Shown: positions 54,513-63,698, counted from the first letter of the stretch. The stretch: DNA of 64,000 bases from JAEXOD01 sp963667875 (GCA_963667875.2 CAXXGC010000006.1:62001-126000), one strand, 5' to 3'. A program made the numbers and translations. The notes: generated by a model not told the origin, from the letters alone.

Positions 54513-55298
54513 TTAGAATAAAGGAACTGAGATAAAGATAGAAGGAGGATTCTGAAAAACTTCAAGGCCTTGCTTTTGAGGGTTTTTATGTAAATTGTGT
54601 GTATATTTTGCAATAAAATATCCAATTGCCGATCCCATAAAAGTATCACTTAACCAGTGTTTATTATAGGCAATTCGTGAAGTTACAGTTAAAAGTGCCG
54701 GAATAAATGCAACAATTTTTCCAATTGTGTTTTTACTATTTAAAACAAGTGTTGTAGATAAAGCAAAAGCCAAAGATGAATGTCCTGAAGGCAAGGAATA
54801 ATAATCATCTCCGTCAAACGAAAAAGGGCTAAAATTTAATGCGTTTTTATTTGTATATGGCCGTGCCCTGCCAAACGATATTTTTAACATGCCTGTAACT
54901 ATTGCAGTATAAGTATACGATTGAACAATTTCATAACCTATTCTTTTATTAGCTTCATTTTCATTAATTGAACCTTGAATAAGAAACATACTTCCTATTA
55001 TTGGTGCGGTAAAAGGCTCGCCCCAAACTCTTCCAAATTCAAAAAATGTACTTTGATAACTTATATTATCTTTTGTGACCTCATACCTAATATCTTCATC
55101 AACAAATGTTAAACCATAAGTTCCAGCGGTTATACTGCTTAAAATAATTAAATCTCTAACATTCCATTTAATTGGACTTTTTACAAATTTTTTAGTTTCG
55201 TTATAAAATTGCGTCCCGTTATAAACAAAACCTTGTGCAAAAATAGTATTATAAAATAATAAACAAACTATAAAATATTTCAGCTTATTAATCAACAT
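54513..55298 (-). CDS. PAP2-family phosphatase
   Basis: The 261-residue membrane-associated protein has all three catalytic motifs of PAP2 enzymes: KISFGRARP, LPSGHSS and SRIAYNKHWLSDT. It has a signal peptide and several hydrophobic segments. Substrates could be phosphatidic acid, undecaprenyl diphosphate or other lipid phosphates at the membrane. Its start overlaps the DUF190 stop by one base (TAATG), so it is co-translated with the DUF190-CrcB pair. That coupling to a fluoride exporter is unusual but not diagnostic. Confidence 0.9.
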   Translation of the reverse strand: MLINKLKYFIVCLLFYNTIFAQGFVYNGTQFYNETKKFVKSPIKWNVRDLIILSSITAGTYGLTFVDEDIRYEVTKDNISYQSTFFEFGRVWGEPFTAPIIGSMFLIQGSINENEANKRIGYEIVQSYTYTAIVTGMLKISFGRARPYTNKNALNFSPFSFDGDDYYSLPSGHSSLAFALSTTLVLNSKNTIGKIVAFIPALLTVTSRIAYNKHWLSDTFMGSAIGYFIAKYTHNLHKNPQKQGLEVFQNPPSIFISVPLF

Positions 55299-55651
55299 TA
55301 TCTCTTTTTAGAAGGAACATATTTAATAATTTCTGCTTTTTCTAAGGTTATTAATCCGCCGCAGTTCGCTTCTTCAAATAATTTGTCCAATGTAGGCATA
55401 AATTTTTCAATTTTTTCAATGTCATCAACTATCTCAATAACCATTGGCAAATCCGAAGAAATTGTGAGAAGTTTTGCAGAATGAATAATGCTGTTGTTGC
55501 CATATCCCATAATTCCTTTAAATACTGTTGCGCCCGCTAAACCTAACTTGCGTGCTTCAACAACAATTTTTTCGTATAAATTTACCGATGATAACATATC
55601 ACTATCACCAATAAATATTCTAATTAGTTTTGCTTCCTTTTCACTTTTCAT
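55298..55651 (-). CDS. DUF190 protein (CrcB partner)
   Basis: The 117-residue protein has the DUF190 pattern RIFIGDSDMLSSVNLYEKIV and FKGIMGYGNNSIIHSAKLL, with a PII-like fold. It occurs beside crcB in many bacteria, and its binding partner or regulator role is not settled. Here it follows crcB by 4 bp, with an AGGTGA ribosome site overlapping that region, and precedes the PAP2 gene. Confidence 0.92.
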   Translation of the reverse strand: MKSEKEAKLIRIFIGDSDMLSSVNLYEKIVVEARKLGLAGATVFKGIMGYGNNSIIHSAKLLTISSDLPMVIEIVDDIEKIEKFMPTLDKLFEEANCGGLITLEKAEIIKYVPSKKR

Positions 55652-55655
55652 ATTA

Positions 55656-56024
55656 TCACCTAAAGATTAAGTACGCTAAATATATACTTCCTAAACATAA
55701 AACCAAAGAAAGCACAATATTTAATCCGCCAAGCAAAAATTCGGAATTTTTTAATAAATTAATTGTTTCTAATGAAAATGTGGAAAAAGTTGTAAATCCC
55801 CCGCAAAAACCAACAGTTAAAAATATTTTCAATTCCGATGATAATACCTTATTTTCATCAAAACCAAATATAATAACTCCAAGCAAAAAACTTCCTAAAG
55901 TATTAACAACAAGGGTTCCATTTGGAAAATAAATAGGCATTATTTTATTTATATAACTGGACATAAATAAACGTAACGAACCGCCTAAACCTGCACCTAC
56001 AAAAGTTAAAAAATATTTCAACAT
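55656..56024 (-). CDS. crcB: Fluoride ion exporter/channel (Fluc)
   Basis: The 122-residue protein has four hydrophobic segments. It carries the CrcB hallmarks GLGGSLRLFMSS, NTLGSFLLGV and FCGGFTTFSTFSLE, the last carrying the Phe box and Thr/Ser-lined pore. It removes cytoplasmic fluoride as an antiparallel dimer. No fluoride riboswitch could be recognised in the 180 bp upstream, which contains only a terminator hairpin of the next operon. Confidence 0.94.
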   Translation of the reverse strand: MLKYFLTFVGAGLGGSLRLFMSSYINKIMPIYFPNGTLVVNTLGSFLLGVIIFGFDENKVLSSELKIFLTVGFCGGFTTFSTFSLETINLLKNSEFLLGGLNIVLSLVLCLGSIYLAYLIFR

Positions 56025-56114
56025 AAAATTAAATCTTTATTAATACAATAGTACAAAGATATTCTTTTTTTTGACTTAACTCAACTATTACATACCTAGC
56101 TATTAATGAATTTA

Positions 56115-56171
56115 AAATAAAAACGGCTGTCTAAAAACAAAATACAGTATAATATTTTGAATTAAACAGCC
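56115..56171 (-). terminator. Terminator after TonB-dependent receptor
   Basis: GGCTGT (56125) and ACAGCC (56166) form the base of a long hairpin with a second inner stem (TATTTTG/CAAAATA). A U-rich tail follows on the minus strand. It lies 33 bp beyond the receptor stop. Confidence 0.7.
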
Positions 56172-56203
56172 TGTACATTAACAACCAACTTTATAGTAAA
56201 CTA

Positions 56204-58342
56204 TTATTTTATTCCAAAACTTAAGGATAAAACTAAATTTTGCGGTAAACCCGGTTCAATATATATTGGATTTTTATTTGAATCCAAATCAGGGTTAATA
56301 AATGCCGAGGCTACATATTTTTGATCAGTTAAATTATTAACTGTAAAAAAGCCTTTTACACTTAAATGATTTTTTATTAAGCATAAATCTTTTGTACCAA
56401 TTGTTGCATTAATAATATTATATGAAGGAACTTCGGTAATGTTGGCATCATCAACAAAATATTTACCCATACCGTTAAAAGTAAAACTAACAAATGCACC
56501 GTATAAAAATTCCGGAGCATAAGTTAATGTAGCTGAATAGAACATATCAGGTATTCCTGCTACTTTATTATCTTTATAATCAGCAAATTTTCCTGCGTTA
56601 TTATAATGAACCGAATCAACCATATAATCATCATATTTATTTTCAGCATAAGTAAAAGCGGCAGCAACTGAAAAACCATGGGCAAATTGTAAATTTGTTC
56701 CAACTTCCAGACCCATTCTGTGTGTTTTACCTGCTGTAAAATAAAATTTTCCGCCTTTATAAGGAATAATGTCATTTTTTATATTAATATAGTACATTGC
56801 AACATCATACGAAGCTGATTGAAGTATGTTTTCTTTTCCTAAAAATAAAACCTGTTTTGTACCCACTTCATAGGTTGTAGAAACAATAGGTTCAAGTAAT
56901 GGATTTATTGCATATTCACCTGATGTTGCAGGATCTGTTTCATTTCCGGCAGGAACTTCAACTCCTCCTCCTAAATTAAAATATACACTGTGCGAAGGTG
57001 AAAACATATAGGTTAAACCGGCTTTTGGTGTAAAATGCTCAAAAGCTTTATCTTGTAAACCTAAACTGTTATCAATAAAACTTTCACTATAATATGTAAC
57101 TTTATCATAACGGCCGCCAATAATTAAACTTACTTTCTCATCAAATTTTAACTCATTTTGTACAAATGCGCCAAAATTATTAGCTCCTTCACGTTTATTG
57201 TCTTTTAATGTGCCACCACGGCCATTTGTAGCTGATAATGAATAAAATAATATCGCTCCATCCTGATATGCTTCATCCAATCCGGCACTAAAGCTATTAT
57301 TAATTTTGTCACCAAAATTATATTTATTTCTGTAAACAATGTTTCCGCCTACATGGTATCGTGTAAAATCGCGGAATGTTCCTCTTTCGGATCTTTGCAA
57401 ATATTTTGGATTAACATACACCATTGATGAAATTTCGTGGTTTTCATTTATTTCATGATCAAAGGTTACTCCCATTCTTCCAAGGCGGTTGTATCTTCTC
57501 TCGTCTCTATTTTTGTATGTAGTGTTTGCTAATTCGGGATTAGAATCATATTCAGCTTTTGTTAACGGACCAGGAATATGGAATAAATTGCTTGAACCAA
57601 TTACAAAAACACCAAGTTTAGTAACATCGGAAAGATTTGATATAAAACCGACATTAACTACCGATCTTGTACTTGCAGAGTGTTCGCGCCAGCCATCCGA
57701 AAAACTTTTCGAAAATGACCCATATAATTGCCCGTTTTGGAATTCTGTTCCGGCACTAACAGTATATTTATTAAAACCATAACTGCCTGTAAATCCCTTT
57801 AAGTTGAAGAATGAGCCTTTAATATTTGGGACTGTTGAAATATTAACAATACCTCCCGCGGCATTACCCCATAATGCCGAAGCATTAGAACGGATAACTT
57901 CAATATTGGTGGCTTCGCTTAAATCAATTAAATCAAAAGATGTTCTTCCATCCGGTTCAGTTTCGGGCATCCCGTCAACCATCACCCTAATACCTCTTGA
58001 TGTACCTGAATTAGATCTATCACCAGATCCTCTGGCTCCAAAACCGCGTATTACTATCCTTACATCCTGTGTACCTGCACGTGATTGTGTAAGAACACCA
58101 GGCACACTGTTTAATACTTCATCTAAACCATAACCTTTTACATTTGAAAGTTGATTAATTCCAATTATTGAAACAGCATAAGGAATTTCAATAATATTTT
58201 CCATATATCGAGTGGCTGTAACAGTAATTGGGTTTACAACATAAGTTAAAGTATCGTTTTTTACTTCGTTTTTTAGAACTTGAGCATTAATATTAGTAAT
58301 TAAAATTAATAGAACAATACTTAATTTTATATATATCTTCAT
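56204..58342 (-). CDS. TonB-dependent outer-membrane receptor
   Basis: The 712-residue receptor has a signal peptide (ending NINAQ), a TonB box-like PITVTATR, a plug domain (DEVLNSVPGVLTQSRAG, IRGFGARGSG, ASALWGNAAGGIVNIST) and a 22-stranded barrel ending LVLSLSFGIK. The plug residues RxxVMVDGMPETEPDG match siderophore/iron-citrate-type (FecA/FhuA) and other ligands. No regulator or ABC importer is adjacent, so the ligand is not clear. It has its own terminator and a gene-free upstream region of 276 bp. Confidence 0.94.
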   Translation of the reverse strand: MKIYIKLSIVLLILITNINAQVLKNEVKNDTLTYVVNPITVTATRYMENIIEIPYAVSIIGINQLSNVKGYGLDEVLNSVPGVLTQSRAGTQDVRIVIRGFGARGSGDRSNSGTSRGIRVMVDGMPETEPDGRTSFDLIDLSEATNIEVIRSNASALWGNAAGGIVNISTVPNIKGSFFNLKGFTGSYGFNKYTVSAGTEFQNGQLYGSFSKSFSDGWREHSASTRSVVNVGFISNLSDVTKLGVFVIGSSNLFHIPGPLTKAEYDSNPELANTTYKNRDERRYNRLGRMGVTFDHEINENHEISSMVYVNPKYLQRSERGTFRDFTRYHVGGNIVYRNKYNFGDKINNSFSAGLDEAYQDGAILFYSLSATNGRGGTLKDNKREGANNFGAFVQNELKFDEKVSLIIGGRYDKVTYYSESFIDNSLGLQDKAFEHFTPKAGLTYMFSPSHSVYFNLGGGVEVPAGNETDPATSGEYAINPLLEPIVSTTYEVGTKQVLFLGKENILQSASYDVAMYYINIKNDIIPYKGGKFYFTAGKTHRMGLEVGTNLQFAHGFSVAAAFTYAENKYDDYMVDSVHYNNAGKFADYKDNKVAGIPDMFYSATLTYAPEFLYGAFVSFTFNGMGKYFVDDANITEVPSYNIINATIGTKDLCLIKNHLSVKGFFTVNNLTDQKYVASAFINPDLDSNKNPIYIEPGLPQNLVLSLSFGIK

Positions 58343-58618
58343 ATTTTAACCATATTTTATTTAAAATAATTTTTAATTAATAACGCAATCATATAAGATC
58401 AATGAAAAACGCAATAATCTCAATTTCAATTGAAATGAGAAAATGGCAATTAATTTGAAATCTTAATTTTTAAGTGTTTAAAACACCTTCAACAATATTC
58501 AAACCAACTTCTTTTTGTTAAAAGAATATGTGGTAAAAACATTTTGAAAAAATTAATCCACAATATGTAAATGTAAATAATTACATAAAAATATAGGATT
58601 AATGAAAATTAAGAGATA

Positions 58619-59257
58619 TTAACAGGGGCAATTACTTTGGGGAGGCGGAGTTAAAACTTCAAAATCATTTTGAATTGAAACTATTTGATATATTATAAAT
58701 AGATTAGTTCTTTGAATATTAATACTTGTCAAATTACTATTTGGCAACATCCAATCAAATTCAAAATCCTTTAATAAACTTTTAATTGGGGTGTTTTTAC
58801 TATTGGTGGAGTTATCGTTATTAAATTGTTCTAAAAATGCCTTCTCAAGAATATCTTCGTTTTTGTCGCTAATACATAAATAATACACCGTATCATTTAT
58901 CTTTCGTTTTTTAATAATGTCAAACATTTCTCCAAAATATCTAATTTCTTTGTTTTCTATAAATTGAATATTTTTGGAATTTTGTTTAGTTAAGCTATAA
59001 TGAATTTTTATTACGTTTAACATTTCTTTATTTGGCAGGTTATTATTAACCGGATTAAAAAAATTGAAATTTTTAACGGATTTTATTGCAGCCAATTCAC
59101 GTACTTTTCCTATTCCGGTTTGTTTAAATGTCTTATTTAATTTCCAATAAATAAAAACATAACCAAACGAATAAAAAATTAATAGCAGGCTTAAAACACT
59201 TACTAAAACTTGTATATGTAATTTACTTTTAATTATTAAACCTAAATTTATATTCAA
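58619..59257 (-). CDS. Hypothetical membrane-anchored protein with C-terminal cysteine pair
   Basis: The 212-residue protein has one N-terminal hydrophobic segment (about 17-37) and a soluble domain of no recognised family. It ends PPPQSNCPC, with two cysteines in the last three residues, which could bind metal or form a disulfide. It lies upstream of the TonB-dependent receptor on the same strand with a 276-bp gap. A periplasmic accessory for that receptor is possible but unsupported. Confidence 0.6.
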   Translation of the reverse strand: MNINLGLIIKSKLHIQVLVSVLSLLLIFYSFGYVFIYWKLNKTFKQTGIGKVRELAAIKSVKNFNFFNPVNNNLPNKEMLNVIKIHYSLTKQNSKNIQFIENKEIRYFGEMFDIIKKRKINDTVYYLCISDKNEDILEKAFLEQFNNDNSTNSKNTPIKSLLKDFEFDWMLPNSNLTSINIQRTNLFIIYQIVSIQNDFEVLTPPPQSNCPC

Positions 59258-59565
59258 TTAATTTAAAATAATTAATTTGAAATCAAATTAATACATGTTT
59301 TTCATTTTTTTATGCATTTTATTGAATAAATTTGGGTTAAAAGGTGATTTGTATCATAAGCTGTAAAAATTTTAAATATTTACTTAAATTTATTTGTATA
59401 TTTGTTTTGAAAAGTGGTAAAAATTTGGAACCATATTGTTTTTTATTGCTTTTAATTGTAATTAATACATATTTTTGTTATAAATAAAAATTTATTTTCC
59501 GGAGGATTATCGCGATACTGTTACTTTATTAATTATTATTCATTAATAAAATAAAGGGGAAAAAC
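59258..59565. other. AT-rich divergent promoter region
   Basis: No gene, RNA or repeat was recognised. It separates the divergent genes at 59257 and 59566 and presumably holds both promoters. Confidence 0.5.
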
Positions 59566-59820
59566 ATGTTAAGCCCTATCAGTAATGAAGAAAGACTAAA
59601 TCCTTTATCAGATTTAATAACTGACGATGTATATGAACTTCTGGAAAGTAAAGGATTAATTAATGAAAAATCTGTTCGCGATTACATCATTAGAAGGAAG
59701 TTTAAGAATTTGAGGGATGATAAATTGAGTGCCTCAGACGCAATCGATGCTCTTAGAAATGAATATCCTTATCTTCAATTTGATACTATACGAAAGATTG
59801 TTTATCAAATAAATAAATAA
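59566..59820 (+). CDS. Small conserved-looking protein of unknown function
   Basis: The 84-residue, mostly helical protein (MLSPISNEERLNPLSDLITD ...) has no signal or TM segment. Its central part is basic (RDYIIRRKFKNLRDDK). An AAAGGGG site precedes the ATG and a terminator follows 54 bp after the stop. The compact structure and strong expression signals suggest a real gene; a DNA- or RNA-binding role is only a guess. Confidence 0.72.
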   Translation: MLSPISNEERLNPLSDLITDDVYELLESKGLINEKSVRDYIIRRKFKNLRDDKLSASDAIDALRNEYPYLQFDTIRKIVYQINK

Positions 59821-59873
59821 TTTTTAATTTGTTTATTTATTAGTTAAATTTGTTTTCAATATTAAGTTTTTAT

Positions 59874-59900
59874 GCCCATTTTTTTAGATGGGCTTTTTTT
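59874..59900 (+). terminator. Terminator after small protein gene
   Basis: A GCCCAT/ATGGGC stem with an 8-base loop is followed by seven T. It lies upstream of the next gene, which decides that gene's start in favour of the ATG at 59920. Confidence 0.88.
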
Positions 59901-59919
59901 AATAATTGTTGGAAATATT

Positions 59920-60201
59920 ATGTCAAAAGTAAAACGTACTACTACAAAAGTTTCTAAAACTGTTGCTAAAGATCCTTTTTCAGACTATTGGACAAAAACA
60001 AATATAATTTTAACAATTGTATCAATTGTTGTTATTACTTTTGGATTTATTTTAATGACAAAAGGTCCATGGGACAATCCCATTTCTTTAACTTTATCCC
60101 CTATTGTTTTAATTATTGCCTATTTTGTTTTAATACCTGCTTCAATTTTATTTTTTGGTAAAAAGAAAACCAATTCCGAACCCGAAAAAACTGCGGAGTA
60201 A
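59920..60201 (+). CDS. DUF3098-like two-helix membrane protein
   Basis: The 93-residue protein has two hydrophobic segments. The text FGFILMTKGPWDNP followed by LTLSPIVLIIAYFVLIPASI recalls DUF3098 proteins of Bacteroidota, small membrane proteins of unknown function often near competence, cell-division or wall genes. The N-terminus is basic (SKVKRTTTKVSKT). A longer frame from 59872 would run through the terminator and is rejected. It is 3 bp from the EutN gene. Confidence 0.78.
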   Translation: MSKVKRTTTKVSKTVAKDPFSDYWTKTNIILTIVSIVVITFGFILMTKGPWDNPISLTLSPIVLIIAYFVLIPASILFFGKKKTNSEPEKTAE

Positions 60202-60204
60202 AGA

Positions 60205-60480
60205 GTGTTTCTGGCCAAAATTAAAGGTAATATAGTTTCAACTCAAAAAGATAAATTTTTGGTGTCTCAAAAATTGTTGCTTGTTCAAGCTATCGATTTG
60301 GAAGGAAACTTTATTGGCTCGAAGGATTGGATTGCGTTAGATTTAATTGATAGCGGTATTGGTGATACTGTATTGGTCGCTCAAGAAGGCGATGCTGTTC
60401 AACAAATTCTTGGCCATAAAAATTCACCCGCCAATACTATGATTATTGCTAATGTTGATGATATTGATATCCCCGAATAA
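60205..60480 (+). CDS. EutN/CcmL-family (BMC vertex, pentamer) protein
   Basis: The 91-residue protein has the typical start FLAKIKGNIVSTQKDK, the middle DSGIGDTVLVAQEGDAVQ, and the later IANVDDID. It closely follows bacterial-microcompartment vertex proteins (EutN/CcmL/BMC-P). The start is GTG at 60205 with GGAG 6 bases upstream. No BMC-H or BMC-T shell protein, or enzymes of a microcompartment, are seen in the window. It lies between a DUF3098-like gene and dprA and is probably co-transcribed with them (7-bp gap to dprA). Confidence 0.9.
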   Translation: MFLAKIKGNIVSTQKDKFLVSQKLLLVQAIDLEGNFIGSKDWIALDLIDSGIGDTVLVAQEGDAVQQILGHKNSPANTMIIANVDDIDIPE

Positions 60481-60487
60481 ATAATTT

Positions 60488-61615
60488 ATGCCTGCCGAAG
60501 AAATTAATATTGAAAAGATTGCAAAATTAAAATTATTACTTTCAGTTGAGGGCGTTGGCCCGGGCAAACTTCTTAACCTGTTTTCTAAATTTAATTCTTT
60601 TGATGAAATCTTACGTGCTCCCTTAAATTCATTAATGAGAGTTGAAAATATAAGTTCAATTCTGGCACAAAGGATTTATTCAGCCAAAGCAAATTATGGA
60701 AGTTTTTTATCTTCTACCGAGCAGGAAATTACAAAGTTAGATCAGATTGGCGGTAAGATATTAACTTATTGGGATGATAATTTTCCTGAATATTTGAAAA
60801 AAATTTACTCTCCCCCAATTTTATTGTATTATTGCGGCAATATTGAATTATTAAATAGCGACTGTCTGGCAGTTGTTGGAACACGAATTCCTACGGCATA
60901 CGGTAAATTGATAGCTGAAAAAATTTCTAAAGAACTATCCCAACAGCAAATTACCATTGTAAGCGGATTAGCACGCGGAATTGACTCAATTGCTCATACT
61001 ACTTGTTTAGCTAACAACGGAAAAACAATTGCAATAATTGGTTCCGGTCTGGATATAATTTATCCTCCGGAAAATAAAAAATTGTTTAGTCTAATTAGTC
61101 AAAATGGACTAATAATTTCGGAATATCCATTAGGCACCAAACCTGATCCTCAAAATTTCCCAAAACGGAATAGAATTATTTCGGGTTTATCTCTTGGCAC
61201 TATTGTAATTGAAACCCGCTTAAATGGCGGAGCAATGCAGACAGCACGTTTTGCGTTAGATCAAGGCAGAGAAGTATTTTCCGTCCCCGGTAATATTTCT
61301 TCGCCCCAAAGCGAAGGTACTAATTTGTTAATTCAAAAAGGTGAAGCCAAACTAATAACAAATGCCCAAGATATTTTAATTGAACTAAACCTCAAGAACT
61401 TTTCAAAATCAAAAAAACAAATTATTAAACCGATTATTGATTTAACCTTATTTGAACAAAAGATTTACGATACTTTGTGTACTTTACCTAAACATATTGA
61501 TAATATAGCTAATGAAACTGATTTGAGCACTTCCGATTGTTTGGTAAATTTGCTTGGATTAGAGTTTAAAGGAGTAGTTAGACAATTACCCGGTAAAATG
61601 TTTGTAATTGAGTAA
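60488..61615 (+). CDS. dprA: DNA-processing protein A
   Basis: The 375-residue protein has an N-terminal SAM/HhH region (LSVEGVGPGKLLNLFSKF), the Rossmann core (VVGTRIPTAYGK, GLARGIDSIAH, IGSGLDIIYPPEN, SEYPLGTKPDPQNFPKRNRI) and a C-terminal winged helix (LTLFEQKIYDTL). DprA loads RecA onto incoming single-stranded DNA in transformation. The small preceding genes at 59920 and 60205 form one short operon with it. No other competence gene is in the window. Confidence 0.95.
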   Translation: MPAEEINIEKIAKLKLLLSVEGVGPGKLLNLFSKFNSFDEILRAPLNSLMRVENISSILAQRIYSAKANYGSFLSSTEQEITKLDQIGGKILTYWDDNFPEYLKKIYSPPILLYYCGNIELLNSDCLAVVGTRIPTAYGKLIAEKISKELSQQQITIVSGLARGIDSIAHTTCLANNGKTIAIIGSGLDIIYPPENKKLFSLISQNGLIISEYPLGTKPDPQNFPKRNRIISGLSLGTIVIETRLNGGAMQTARFALDQGREVFSVPGNISSPQSEGTNLLIQKGEAKLITNAQDILIELNLKNFSKSKKQIIKPIIDLTLFEQKIYDTLCTLPKHIDNIANETDLSTSDCLVNLLGLEFKGVVRQLPGKMFVIE

Positions 61616-62341
61616 TTATTCAAAAAATGTTATTTTTATAAATACTTTTGTTAAGGCAAATTTTTCCTTTGTATTTATCCATCCGTAACTTCCGATAATT
61701 AGGCACAACAAATACTTTTAATATATTATGATGTAACGGTTTACAAGTTAATTGTAATATTAAATTATGTGCATATATAGGCACGGGATTTTTCTCCATA
61801 TCAAACAGATGTTAGTAAAATTAATACCCTTTGTCATAATCAAGAAATACCACATTATTGTTGATATATAATAAAAACACACAAAATATTTGATAACCAA
61901 AGATTTTGCTAAAAAAATAATAGTTTGATATTGTTAATCACCTAAGCCAAAAAGTGAGGAAAAGAATCAGGGCTAAAGCCCGTTATATCTATTCCGCCAG
62001 CCCCCAGCATGAATACTGGGGTTATTTAAACGGGGAGATATAATAACATTATCGCATTATTTATAATAAGTTATAAGGATTTTAAATAACCACGTCCTTT
62101 AGGGCATGGGGATAACAACTGCTCAACTCGGCCTTTAGGCCTGATTTTAAAATAATATTATTAATAGAATTTAATAAATACAATTAAATTTACTAATGCA
62201 AAATATTAACAAAGGAATTCGGAAAATAATAATCTCTGCTGCAAAATTAGCGGTACATCTATAGATTAAATATTTTTCTTTGGGAATATATTGTGCCTAA
62301 ATAAAGCGTAGTTACGGATCCATCAATAAAATTTTTATTCG
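61616..62341. other. Gene-free region with hairpin element
   Basis: No coding sequence was recognised. The central part is a ~183-bp cluster of inverted repeats (listed separately). The flanks are AT-rich without landmarks. Confidence 0.6.
61964..62147. mobile_element. MITE/REPIN-like element with imperfect terminal inverted repeats
   Basis: The left end AATCAGGGCTAAAGCCCG (61965-61982) is an imperfect inverted copy of the right end CGGCCTTTAGGCCTGATT (62129-62146). Between them are the hairpins CCCCAGCATGAATACTGGGG and CCACGTCCTTTAGGGCATGG. No transposase is present. The text GATTTTAAATAACC also occurs near a similar hairpin at 30140-30168. Mobilisation by an IS200/IS605-type transposase elsewhere is inference. 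Confidence 0.55.
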
Positions 62342-63409
62342 TTATTTTGCATAATTTGAAAAAGATCCATGCAAAACTTGTGATATTTCGTAACCTAAAG
62401 CATATCTGGAACCAACAATAAAAATATCATTTTTAAACAAAGATACTTTGCCGCTAATATTGCTCCCATTGGTTGGCAAGTTATAAATGTATTGAATATC
62501 TGTTCCATTGTAATGCATGATCCCATCTGTCATAATAAAAAATATATCATTTTCATTCCTTCCACAGGCATAATAATCATAATTTACATTTTCAACCCTT
62601 AAAAACTCCGTCAAACCAGATTCATTATATTTCATCAAACTTTTTCCTATCATAAAATATAACTCGCCGCCAATAAGTTCAATATTCACTCTGCCAATAA
62701 TATTGGATTCGGCTTTATAAATTTCATTAATACTACCATTTTTATATTCATCAATTACATAATAATTTTTATCATCACTATCGCGAAGATATCCGGCCAA
62801 ATATAAATTGGATTTATATTTAATAATATTAAAATACTGCAGTGACGTTTTTCCCTTAAATAATTCCTCCCAGCTGGCTCCATTATAATGCAGTACAACG
62901 CTTCTATAAACATTAAACGAATCTTTTACCGAAGCAGTTCCTACAGCATACAAGTTAGAACGTGTACTTCCCCATAATTTATTAAATTTCAAAAATTCAA
63001 GATTTGCATCGTTATACTGAAAATCTTTTACCCATGTGCTGCCATTATAGAAATATATTCCGCCTTTATCATCACCAATCCAAATATTTGATTCATCAAT
63101 ACCAAAAATACAATTGGCATACATATCATTGGGAGTATTACTACACCAATCCCAATTGCTTCCGTTAAAATGCCAAACTTGAGGAATAAAAACATAAGTT
63201 GAATACCCTACTATCCACACATTATCAGAACTGCTTCCCCACATGGAATAAATTTGACTATTTTGCCCATATACAATATCGGTTTGCCAAACATAATCTC
63301 TTCTGCCAGGTTTGCTTATTGTTTGGTCATTGTTTTCATTATCAGTAACCCCGCAGGATATAAGCAAAAATATACTTATAATTACCGATACACAGTATAA
63401 CATCTTCAT
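62342..63409 (-). CDS. Lipoprotein with propeller-like repeats
   Basis: The 355-residue product begins MKMLYCVSVIISIFLLISCG, a clear lipobox with Cys19. Its body shows repeats of the form YSMWGSSSDNVWIVG, CIFGIDESNIWIGDDKGG and FNKLWGSTRSNLYAVG, typical of seven-bladed propellers with SxNDVWxVG-like blades. GGAG lies 7 bases before the ATG at 63409, so the frame's upstream start is rejected. No T9SS domain is present; it would be anchored by lipid. Partner and ligand are unknown. Confidence 0.82.
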   Translation of the reverse strand: MKMLYCVSVIISIFLLISCGVTDNENNDQTISKPGRRDYVWQTDIVYGQNSQIYSMWGSSSDNVWIVGYSTYVFIPQVWHFNGSNWDWCSNTPNDMYANCIFGIDESNIWIGDDKGGIYFYNGSTWVKDFQYNDANLEFLKFNKLWGSTRSNLYAVGTASVKDSFNVYRSVVLHYNGASWEELFKGKTSLQYFNIIKYKSNLYLAGYLRDSDDKNYYVIDEYKNGSINEIYKAESNIIGRVNIELIGGELYFMIGKSLMKYNESGLTEFLRVENVNYDYYACGRNENDIFFIMTDGIMHYNGTDIQYIYNLPTNGSNISGKVSLFKNDIFIVGSRYALGYEISQVLHGSFSNYAK

Positions 63410-63650
63410 ATTAATCTCCAGAATAAAATTTAACAAACGGAAAATATTTAACCATCCTAATACATTCCCTTTTATAAATTATAACAATATTTTATAAATT
63501 TCAAGGGTAATTAAAAGTATTTTTATTGGATAATGTATTGTTTACGATTGTTTTTATTGTTGGGAATAAATATCTATATGATGTTTATATTGCTAAGGAG
63601 AAAATCGATTTAATACTTTTATTTTGTTGGTATCAGCATTCCCCAAAATA

Positions 63651-63677
63651 AAAGGAGCTGTAGTACAGCTCCTTTTT
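63651..63677 (-). terminator. Terminator after decarboxylase beta-subunit gene
   Basis: A near-perfect 12-bp stem (AAAAGGAGCTGT / ACAGCTCCTTTT) with a short loop lies about 20 bp beyond the stop, with a T-rich tail on the minus strand. Confidence 0.88.
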
Positions 63678-63698
63678 AAACCAAAACCTAATATTTTA

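Noticed and set aside
56025..56200. Fluoride riboswitch upstream of crcB
   Set aside because: The conserved GGNGATGGA and matching pseudoknot segments are not found; the only structure is the terminator of the opposite side's receptor gene.
57489..58133. Frames opposite the TonB-dependent receptor
   Set aside because: These are shadows of conserved plug and barrel codons in the complementary frame.
59872..59919. Longer N-terminus for the DUF3098-like protein
   Set aside because: It would be translated through the hairpin and T-run of a terminator; the ATG at 59920 avoids this.
60205..60480. Part of a microcompartment operon in the window
   Set aside because: No shell hexamer, trimer or cargo enzyme is encoded nearby.
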